DNA of 5,733 bases from Pseudomonadota bacterium. Its GTDB lineage: Bacteria; Pseudomonadota; Gammaproteobacteria; Enterobacterales; Succinivibrionaceae. Where the stretch lies: positions 1 through 5,733 of the forward strand of contig JAEWPL010000025.1 in the NCBI GenBank assembly GCA_023460615.1, read 5' to 3'. Both the position numbers and the translations under genes were made by a program. The notes under the pieces are model-generated. The model searched no databases and was not told where the DNA came from. It was given only the letters and a program-made list of their open reading frames with translations. This document shows positions 1-4,858 of this stretch, one piece after another (positions within the stretch are counted from its first letter, which is position 1; each line of letters opens with the position of its first letter).

Positions 1-234
1 TTGCTAGGTACTATTATTGATAATGTATCCTCAGTTCATACTCAAATTACTCAAATTGCAACTGCAGCTGAGCAACAAACTACTGCAACTTCTGAGATTT
101 CTTCAAATATGCAAGGTATTACAGAGGATGAAAAACAATTAAATGAGATTGTGCAGTCTGAGCGTTCTAACTCTGAAGTTTCAACTGAGTTGTTGCAAGA
201 ATTACAACAAGAAATCTATAAGCTAAAAGTTTAA
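1..234 (+). CDS. Methyl-accepting chemotaxis protein, C-terminal end (partial)
   Basis: This is the last 77 codons of a gene that begins outside the window; the TTG at base 1 is simply an internal leucine codon. The first 40 or so residues have the heptad pattern of the distal signalling-domain helix of chemotaxis receptors: repeated I-x-x-I spacing, then IATAAEQQTTATSEIS, which matches the usual IA-A-EEQ-x-A-x-EI segment. The final 35 residues are polar, rich in Glu, Gln and Ser, and end with a TAA stop. In the family this helix forms the cytoplasmic four-helix bundle that carries signals to CheA and CheW. No CheR/CheB-binding pentapeptide is seen at the C-terminus. The sensor domain and ligand cannot be inferred. 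The gene converges with the - strand gene ending at 283. Confidence 0.85.
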   Translation: MLGTIIDNVSSVHTQITQIATAAEQQTTATSEISSNMQGITEDEKQLNEIVQSERSNSEVSTELLQELQQEIYKLKV

Positions 235-244
235 TTTTTCCTTC

Positions 245-270
245 AATTCTCTCTTCATGAGAGGATTTTT
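245..270 (+). terminator. Intrinsic terminator of the chemotaxis receptor gene
   Basis: Eleven bases after the receptor stop codon, a hairpin forms between 245-253 (AATTCTCTC) and 259-267 (GAGAGGATT). It has nine pairs, one of them a T-G wobble, and a TTCAT loop, and it is followed by more T (268-270, then AAATTT). The T tract and the wobble favour the + strand. On the - strand the wobble becomes an A-C mismatch and no T run follows, so it is probably not a good terminator for the opposing operon. Confidence 0.6.
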
Positions 271-282
271 AAATTTCCAAAA

Positions 283-1134
283 CTACAAAACCTCATCTAA
301 AATATCTAGGGTTTTATTAAGTTTCTCTGCTTCATTGATAGCTTTTTGTCGCTCTTTATCAAGAGGCTTTTTCACATCACCAGAATCTTTCTTTAATTGA
401 GTATGCTCTTTTGCCCACTTTGAGATGGACTCACTCTTTTCTGACTTTTCAAGTTTATCAAGATCAACTACTGTAACTTTTGAATCGGTTTGAGAAGTTG
501 TTTCTTCTTGTGTGGTAGATTTTGAATTAGGAGCTAAATTAGCTTCAACTGAAGGCTTAGAACTTTCTAAATTAGAAGCTGTAGCAGTACCTTTTGATAA
601 AGGATCTTGCAGTGAGTTTTCTTTTGTATTAGCTACAACTGTAAGCTTAGACTGCTCTTTTTCGTTTGCAGGATCTTTAGATGTTTTTTTAGTGTCAGTA
701 TTTTCTACTGTCTCATCATTATCTTTTATCACGACAACCTGAGTATTAGATTGATTGTCTTCACTATCTGCTTGAGCTTTTTTACTTTCTTCTTCCTGGT
801 ACTCTTTTACAGCTTCTTTAAAAGCCTCCACATATGCTTTAGTTTTAGGATCACTAAGATCTAAGTTTTTCTTACTGCCCTTTACTACAATGGTTTTATG
901 CTCTTCTGTCTGTTCTTGATGTTTAGCCTCATCTAAAAGCTGTTTTACTTCTTGAGTGATATCAACTTGTGCTTTGTTATGCTTTTTTTTGTCAAAAAAG
1001 TCATTGTCATCATCCATGACCAAAGTTGAAATGAAAAACAGGAGGACTAAAAAGGCTGCTACTAGTAATGAGAAGATCACAACTTTACTGTGAATAGCTT
1101 TAGCAGGATTAAAAACTCTTTTACTTAAAGCCAT
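283..1134 (-). CDS. Membrane-anchored, low-complexity periplasmic protein of unknown function
   Basis: I do not recognise this 283-residue protein. A basic N-terminus (K5, R6, K12, K17) precedes one hydrophobic segment at about residues 18-39. An acidic stretch DDDNDFFD follows at once, so the positive-inside rule puts the remaining 240 residues in the periplasm. That part is highly charged and rich in Lys, Glu, Ser, Thr and Asp, with no cysteine and little hydrophobic content; most of it is probably disordered. Residues 60-75 and 96-120 could be helical, and the last 50 residues (around ISKWAKEH and the Lys/Glu-rich end) look like an amphipathic helix. Short hydrophobic islands with a VV core recur near residues 82, 133, 166 and 221. 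The start is well supported: AAAGGAG lies 5 nt before the ATG (bases 1140-1146 on the + strand). It is the last gene of the yciO unit, 15 nt after the preceding gene. A cell-envelope or scaffolding role is only a guess. Confidence 0.75.
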   Translation of the reverse strand: MALSKRVFNPAKAIHSKVVIFSLLVAAFLVLLFFISTLVMDDDNDFFDKKKHNKAQVDITQEVKQLLDEAKHQEQTEEHKTIVVKGSKKNLDLSDPKTKAYVEAFKEAVKEYQEEESKKAQADSEDNQSNTQVVVIKDNDETVENTDTKKTSKDPANEKEQSKLTVVANTKENSLQDPLSKGTATASNLESSKPSVEANLAPNSKSTTQEETTSQTDSKVTVVDLDKLEKSEKSESISKWAKEHTQLKKDSGDVKKPLDKERQKAINEAEKLNKTLDILDEVL

Positions 1135-1149
1135 TTATGCTCCTTTGGT

Positions 1150-1596
1150 TTAAGGATTTTTATTACTTTGCGCCCAGGAAGCTAAAGCGTGTGCTTTTGC
1201 TCTATAAATAGTACTTTGAGTACTATTTAGCTCAGGTTCAGTTGGTGACTCACCATTGAATTTTTTTTGCTCTAAAACCTTCTGCCCACGTTCTTTTGAG
1301 TGTGCTAAAGCAAGCTCTTGTTGCTTTTTCTTAGTGTAGCTATCGGTGTAATCTAAAAGATCTTGATCTAAAGGTTCATACGCCCACCTTTGTTCAAGCT
1401 CTTTTTTAGTTTTAGATAAGATAAGCTCGTCGCGAATTTCATTGCGAGTCACATCATAACCTTTTTGATTAGCTTTAGAACGGTCAATTTTTGGGAGTGC
1501 ATATTGATTTGGAAATAATACGAAGCCTATGACGATAAGTATAATCATCAACACAAAGTTAAAACGAATTATCTTTGCATATACTTGTGGCTTCAT
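1150..1596 (-). CDS. Small single-pass membrane protein of unknown function
   Basis: I do not recognise this 148-residue protein. Residues 1-11 carry K2, K8 and R11. A hydrophobic segment follows at about 12-29 (FNFVLMIILIVIGFVLF). The rest, 30-148, is hydrophilic, charged and probably largely helical, for example RNEIRDELILSKTKKELEQR at 51-70 and YTKKKQQELALAHSKERG at 87-104. There is no signal-peptidase motif or cysteine, so it is likely an anchored protein with an N-in, C-out topology. The ATG lies 6 nt after the yciO stop codon and has only a weak GAG-type ribosome-binding sequence inside the end of yciO, which suggests translational coupling. The next gene downstream has the same general architecture. 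The two may work together, but nothing in the sequence shows what they do. Confidence 0.75.
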   Translation of the reverse strand: MKPQVYAKIIRFNFVLMIILIVIGFVLFPNQYALPKIDRSKANQKGYDVTRNEIRDELILSKTKKELEQRWAYEPLDQDLLDYTDSYTKKKQQELALAHSKERGQKVLEQKKFNGESPTEPELNSTQSTIYRAKAHALASWAQSNKNP

Positions 1597-1602
1597 AGCA
1601 TC

Positions 1603-2226
1603 TTACTCAAAATCACTAGGATCTCCAGCACCTACACGAACTACAGCAGGTACATCATCTTCAAAAGAAATCACTGTAGTTGGGTTAACTGACAATTGAC
1701 CACCATCTACAATCACATCAACTAAAGATCCAATTTCGTCGTTAATGGTTACAGGATCACCTAAAGCCTCTTCCTGACCTGGTAAGATTAAAGAGCAACT
1801 CATCAAAGGCTCATTTAACTTATCAATGATGGCATCTAAAATTGCATTTGATGGAATTCGCATGCCGATAGTCTTTCTTTTTTCATTCATTAAACGGCGA
1901 GGAACTTCCTTTGTTGCAGGTAAAATAAAGGTATAAGGTCCTGGAATGTGATGTTTTAGTAATCTAAAGATATTATTATCTACTTTTGCATAAGTGGACA
2001 ATTCAGACAAATCGCGACACAACAAGGTAAAGTTATGATGTTTGTCAATTTGACGAATTCTTGCAATACGCTCTACAGCTTGCTTTTGCTCAGTCTTACA
2101 GCATAAAGCATAAGCAGAATCTGTTGGTAATACCGCAACTTTGCCCTCATCTAAAATATTACAGATTTGATTGATGTAACGAGGTTGAGGATTGTCAGGG
2201 TGTACACTAATAAATAAAGCTGACAT
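1603..2226 (-). CDS. yciO: YciO, YrdC/Sua5-family protein
   Basis: The 207-residue protein resembles E. coli YciO (about 206 residues) from end to end. Recognisable blocks are HPDNPQ at 9-14, LPTDSAYAL at 33-41, HNFTLLCRDLSELSTYA at 64-80, PGPYTFIL at 95-102, KEVPRRL at 106-112, KRKTIGMRIPSN at 116-127, SLILPG at 145-150 and PTTVI at 182-186. The fold is that of YrdC/Sua5 proteins such as TsaC, which make threonylcarbamoyl-AMP for the t6A modification of tRNA. YciO is a separate branch whose in vivo role is less clear and which is not a simple TsaC substitute, so a t6A function should not be assumed. The start codon is preceded by AGGA with a 7-nt gap (2234-2237 on the + strand). It is the first gene of a unit with two membrane proteins downstream. 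Confidence 0.92.
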   Translation of the reverse strand: MSALFISVHPDNPQPRYINQICNILDEGKVAVLPTDSAYALCCKTEQKQAVERIARIRQIDKHHNFTLLCRDLSELSTYAKVDNNIFRLLKHHIPGPYTFILPATKEVPRRLMNEKRKTIGMRIPSNAILDAIIDKLNEPLMSCSLILPGQEEALGDPVTINDEIGSLVDVIVDGGQLSVNPTTVISFEDDVPAVVRVGAGDPSDFE

Positions 2227-2318
2227 TTTATGTTCCTAAAACAGTTCTATCTTCTATCGGCTTACTGCCTTGATTTCTTTAGACAATTTACTTAGGTTTA
2301 TTTCTTTTAATAACTTGA

Positions 2319-2338
2319 TTTAATCTTAGCAGATTAAA
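2319..2338. repeat. 8-bp perfect inverted repeat upstream of yciO
   Basis: TTTAATCT (2319-2326) and AGATTAAA (2331-2338) are perfect inverted copies separated by TAGC. The element lies about 93 bases before the yciO start codon and after the terminator of the preceding gene, so it sits in the likely promoter region of the yciO unit. No T run follows on either strand, so it is not an intrinsic terminator. The - strand hexamer TAAGAT (2323-2328) inside it resembles a -10 box, though no good -35 box accompanies it. It could be an operator, but chance is possible in DNA this AT-rich. Confidence 0.4.
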
Positions 2339-2344
2339 CTTTGA

Positions 2345-2361
2345 AAAGATCACAAAGATCA
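2345..2361. repeat. Tandem AAAGATCA direct repeat
   Basis: AAAGATCA occurs at 2345-2352 and again at 2354-2361, one base apart, giving a 9-base period. It adjoins the inverted repeat at 2319-2338 in the 210-base gap before yciO. Together they could be binding sites for a regulator, but no known site is recognised. Confidence 0.35.
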
Positions 2362-2380
2362 ATTTTGCTTCATCATAAAA

Positions 2381-2414
2381 CAAAAAAACTCGAAGCACTT
2401 TTGGCACTCCGAGT
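2381..2414 (-). terminator. Intrinsic terminator after the JetD-like gene
   Basis: Read on the - strand, ACTCG pairs with CGAGT (2410-2414 with 2388-2392). The pairing continues inwards through GAGTG with TGCTT, which needs G-U wobbles, around a CCAAAAG loop. A run of seven T follows (2382-2388). The wobble pairs and the T run both indicate function on the - strand. It lies 22 bases beyond the TAA at 2437-2439 and separates this gene from the yciO unit. Confidence 0.8.
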
Positions 2415-2436
2415 CTTTACCATTCAAAACTAAAAG

Positions 2437-3768
2437 CTATTCTTGAACTTGTGTTTGATTATTAGAACTAATTACCTTAGTTTCATTGCTTACAGCTTGA
2501 ACTTCATTCTCTTGAGCTTTTGGAGCTACATTTGAAGGAGCTTTAGCAACATCTTCTTCAGCTTGAGAATTTTCCTTAACTACTGTAAACATCTGATTGT
2601 CCTCTACTTGAATATCAAGTAAGGAATAGATTACTGATAAAGGAATTCTCTCTTGTGGGATACGAGCTCTGCGACCGAAAGTACCTAAAGCAAGTAAATT
2701 GTATAGCATTGACTCATCAACAGTTAAAGCCATATCGGCATTTAACTCTTCAAGCTCAATATCATCAAAAGATACTAAATCGCGATTTGCCATAAAGACA
2801 TTCTTTGATAACACAGGTGCTTGAGTATTTGGTAAGTAAACACGTAGATTGTTAATCACTGCAAAAGATCTCATCTCAATGCCACTTACGTATACACATT
2901 GTGAATGAGCAATCCAGTTAATCTTGCAGATCTCACCAATAATTGAAGGTAATACGATAGCAACCACACCAGGAATATCAGGTAGTGATAAAGCTGTAGA
3001 TAAATCGTCAAAGAAGTAAATCTTTCTTGGCTTGATATCTAATTTAGCTAAATCAGTTACAGTTAAAGCTAAATCACGCATACCACCTACTTTGCTGCGT
3101 AGTACATTATCTAAAAGAATAATACGTACAGTCTGTGGTGGTGGCACTAAACCTAATTGTAATAAATCTTTACGTAATGGATTTAAATCTAAGTAATTAC
3201 GTAAGAAAGCTAAAATTAAATAGCGATGAGTTTCAAACCAAACAGTATCAACACCACGTACAGGGATCTGACGAATTAAAGCGCCAGAGTTCTTGTGTTG
3301 GGTTAACCACTTGCAAACTTGTAAGAATCTTACAAAGTCAATCTCATCTAAGGAAGTTAGATAATGGATATTATCAATACCAGCATCTACTAAATCAGGA
3401 AGCTCTTTTTGAACTGCTTATAATCGATTTTCAGCAGTATGGAATTCTACTAAGTGACCTGCCCAAGAAGCAATCTCATCGATGCTTTCAAAGACTAAAT
3501 GAATTGGAACTGCAATAGTACCAATGTCAGGATAAGTTTTTTCAATAAAATCAACTTTACCTGCGGTGAGATCATTTTTCCAATCTTGGCAAAAACGCTT
3601 GAATTCATCCTTATTTGCAACTACAGCCTCGTCGGTTGTTGGTGCACCTAAATAAATGCGTACTGCATCAAATGGGGTTTGGTGCTTGATAAAATTGCTA
3701 AGCCAAGTAATTACATTGTTCTTATATAGATTATTGATTTCTTGTCGAATACTGTTACGAGTCTTCAC
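2437..3768 (-). pseudogene. JetD-like protein (DUF3322 + DUF2220), interrupted by one in-frame TAA
   Basis: The frame from the GTG at 3768 to the TAA at 2437 spans 443 codons, broken only by a TAA at codon 117 (3418-3420). Both halves are in the same frame with no other stop or frameshift. Residues 1-190 fit the DUF3322 part of JetD: KRFCQDWKNDL (57-67), VPIHLVFESIDEIASWAG (87-104) and, past the stop, LIRQIPVRGVDTVWFETHR (164-182), which matches the family's RQ-x-P-x-x-GVDTKFIE-x-HR signature. Residues 208-390 fit DUF2220, including RIILLD (215-220), SFAVINNLR (301-309) and PQERI (371-375). JetD is the TOPRIM-fold nuclease of the Wadjet anti-plasmid system. Here the expected Glu of the EN motif is Asp (codon 254) and the GDID motif reads SGIE (295-298), so nuclease activity is doubtful. 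Residues 397-443 form an extra Gln/Asn/Glu/Ala-rich tail. The start is supported by AAGGAG 8 nt upstream and an in-frame TAA just before it. There is no jetABC nearby. By eye, its codon use is like that of its neighbours. A sequencing error at codon 117 is possible. Confidence 0.8.
3418..3420 (-). other. In-frame TAA stop inside the JetD-like gene
   Basis: The context is CGA TTA TAA GCA GTT. After it, 90 codons pass with no ATG, GTG or TTG before the GTG at 3145-3147, whose upstream sequence is a poor ribosome-binding site (AGG about 5 nt away). Restarting translation to make the rest of the protein is therefore unlikely. One substitution would restore a Gln, Glu, Lys, Leu, Ser or Tyr codon. 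Confidence 0.9.
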
Positions 3769-3776
3769 TGCTGTAG

Positions 3777-3782
3777 CTCCTT
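3777..3782 (-). promoter_or_regulatory. Ribosome-binding site that fixes the GTG start of the JetD-like gene
   Basis: On the - strand AAGGAG is followed by an 8-nt spacer and then GTG at 3766-3768. An in-frame TAA 15 bases upstream of the GTG rules out a longer N-terminus. Confidence 0.7.
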
Positions 3783-3805
3783 AAAGCTAATTTCATATTC
3801 TCTAA

Positions 3806-3811
3806 ATTATA
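3806..3811 (-). promoter_or_regulatory. Candidate -10 box for the JetD-like gene
   Basis: The 115-base gap between tadA and the JetD-like gene (3769-3883) is very AT-rich. On the - strand it contains a perfect TATAAT at 3811-3806, preceded directly by TG. Transcription would start near 3799 and give a leader of about 30 nt, a sensible length. No good -35 hexamer sits 16-18 bases upstream; a TTGAAA lies 30 bases away, too far to pair with it. In such AT-rich sequence a chance match is possible. No clear terminator for tadA is seen in this gap. Confidence 0.4.
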
Positions 3812-3883
3812 CAGATAATATAAAACATAAATTTGGATATGTTTCAAATAATTATATTTTTTTGCTTAGGATCTATTTTTTAA

Positions 3884-4426
3884 CTACTCTTTATTAAGCC
3901 AAGTGCGCTCTTTTCCACTCTCTACTATCCAATCACGACCTTCTTTTTGCAATTTACGTCTGGCTTTAAAAAAGTCTGAAAGCATACTAGAGCACTGATC
4001 TTTTAAGATACCACCATAAATTTCTACTTTATGATTATGCCTATCGTCATTTAAGACATTAAAAACACTACCACAAGCGCCAGTTTTTAAATCGTAAGCG
4101 CCAAAAAATACTCTTTTAATTCTTGCATGAATGATAGCCCCTGAGCACATAGTACAAGGCTCTAGAGTTACATATAAATTTAAATTAACTAGGCGGTAAT
4201 TTTGAAGGGTTTCACCTGCTTTTCTTAAAGCTACAATCTCCGCATGAGCACTTGGATCGTTATCGATAATGGTTCTGTTAAAACCTGTAGCTACAAGATC
4301 ATTATTCTCATCTGTAATAACACAGCCTACAGGAATTTCACCAAGCTTGTACGCTTTAAAAGCCTCTTCAAGGGCTAGCGACATCATTTGCTCGTTGATT
4401 TTAGAATCGATATTGTTTGAGAACAT
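3884..4426 (-). CDS. tadA: tRNA-specific adenosine deaminase TadA
   Basis: TadA deaminates the wobble adenosine 34 of tRNA-Arg(ACG) to inosine in the cytoplasm, an essential step for decoding CGN codons in most bacteria. The zinc-dependent deaminase signature is complete: H61-A62-E63 supplies a zinc ligand and the catalytic glutamate, and P90-C91-T92-M93-C94 supplies the two cysteine ligands. Other TadA blocks are EIPVG at 30-34, NYRL at 76-79, LYVTLEP at 84-90, AR-x-KRV at 101-106, FGAYDLKTGACGS at 108-120, NH at 131-132 and LLSDFF-like MLSDFF at 148-153. At 180 residues it is slightly longer than E. coli TadA (167), with a somewhat longer C-terminus. The start fits the family alignment, but the ribosome-binding site is poor (AGG only 2 nt from ATG). 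It lies 46 nt after dgkA with a hairpin in between. Confidence 0.95.
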   Translation of the reverse strand: MFSNNIDSKINEQMMSLALEEAFKAYKLGEIPVGCVITDENNDLVATGFNRTIIDNDPSAHAEIVALRKAGETLQNYRLVNLNLYVTLEPCTMCSGAIIHARIKRVFFGAYDLKTGACGSVFNVLNDDRHNHKVEIYGGILKDQCSSMLSDFFKARRKLQKEGRDWIVESGKERTWLNKE

Positions 4427-4439
4427 AGCCTGCTAAAAC

Positions 4440-4464
4440 TACAAGTAAGCAAAACTTACTTGCA
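4440..4464 (-). terminator. Hairpin between dgkA and tadA, possible terminator or attenuator
   Basis: On the - strand CAAGTAAG (4462-4455) pairs perfectly with CTTACTTG (4449-4442) around a TTTTG loop. The stem can extend by a G-U and a U-A pair to ten pairs. It is followed by TAGTTTTAGC, a short broken T run, so termination would be partial at best. It ends 13 bases before the tadA ATG. It could tune how much tadA is made from dgkA transcripts, stabilise the dgkA mRNA end, or shape access to the weak tadA ribosome-binding site. Confidence 0.5.
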
Positions 4465-4472
4465 GCAATTAG

Positions 4473-4856
4473 TTATTTTAGTAAGGAGGTGTAATTATTA
4501 ACTAAGATTAACACCCAAGTAAGTAGGGTTAAAACTAGCATTACAAATACTGCTGCTGAACCTAAATCTTTAGCTCTACCTGATAGTTCATGATATTCCG
4601 TACCAATTCTATCTACTACAGCTTCAATACCTGAATTTAAAAGCTCAGCTACCACTGTAAGCCAAGGCATAGCAATTAACAGAATTAACTGACTTACTCC
4701 GTCAAAGACGAAAACTGAAGCAATAGTCAAAATAGTTGCTAGCACAAACTCTTGACGGATTGCAGCTTCATTTTCAAGTCCTGCCTTAAAGCCTTTCATG
4801 CTGTATTTATAAGCATTAAAAATTCTAACCAAACCTTTCTTTTGTACTTTAGCCAT
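4473..4856 (-). CDS. dgkA: Diacylglycerol kinase DgkA
   Basis: DgkA is a small trimeric inner-membrane enzyme that uses ATP to phosphorylate diacylglycerol to phosphatidic acid, recycling lipid left over from envelope glucan synthesis. The 127-residue protein resembles the E. coli enzyme (about 122 residues) along its whole length. It has an amphipathic N-terminus with RIFNAYKYSMKGFKAGL (11-27), then NEAAIRQE (29-36) with E30 and E36, then hydrophobic segments at about 37-51, 57-71 and 100-119. The signature ELLNSGIEAVVDRIGTEYHE (71-90) and LSGRAKDLGSAAV (91-103) contain E71, N74, E78, K96 and D97, which correspond to the conserved catalytic residues. The ATG lies 2 nt after the thiH stop codon, and its only ribosome-binding sequence is AAGG inside the end of thiH, so translation is probably coupled to thiH. 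Confidence 0.96.
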   Translation of the reverse strand: MAKVQKKGLVRIFNAYKYSMKGFKAGLENEAAIRQEFVLATILTIASVFVFDGVSQLILLIAMPWLTVVAELLNSGIEAVVDRIGTEYHELSGRAKDLGSAAVFVMLVLTLLTWVLILVNNYTSLLK

Positions 4857-4858
4857 CT

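Noticed and set aside
512..742. 76-residue open frame on the + strand
   Set aside because: It lies wholly inside the low-complexity - strand gene at 283-1134, has no ribosome-binding site, and its Ser/Val/Phe-rich content is what antisense of Lys/Glu/Asp/Thr codons gives.
2338..2360. Possible CRP site upstream of yciO
   Set aside because: The - strand TTTGTGATCT matches one half of the CRP consensus, but the other half (CAAAG where TCACA is expected) does not, so it is not supported.
2437..3147. Separate 236-residue gene starting at the GTG at 3147
   Set aside because: The homology to JetD continues upstream in the same frame, the GTG falls in the middle of the protein family, and there is no proper ribosome-binding site.
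3418..3420. Stop-codon reassignment or selenocysteine
   Set aside because: The codon is TAA rather than TGA, and TAA ends the other genes in the window, so a recoded genome or selenocysteine insertion is not supported.
3135..3518. 127-residue open frame on the + strand
   Set aside because: It is antisense to the JetD-like gene, whose - strand translation matches a known family across this stretch, including over the internal stop.
4483..4491. Perfect Shine-Dalgarno-like AAGGAGGTG on the + strand
   Set aside because: It is the complement of the Thr-Ser-Leu-Leu codons at the end of dgkA, and no start codon or reading frame follows on the + strand.
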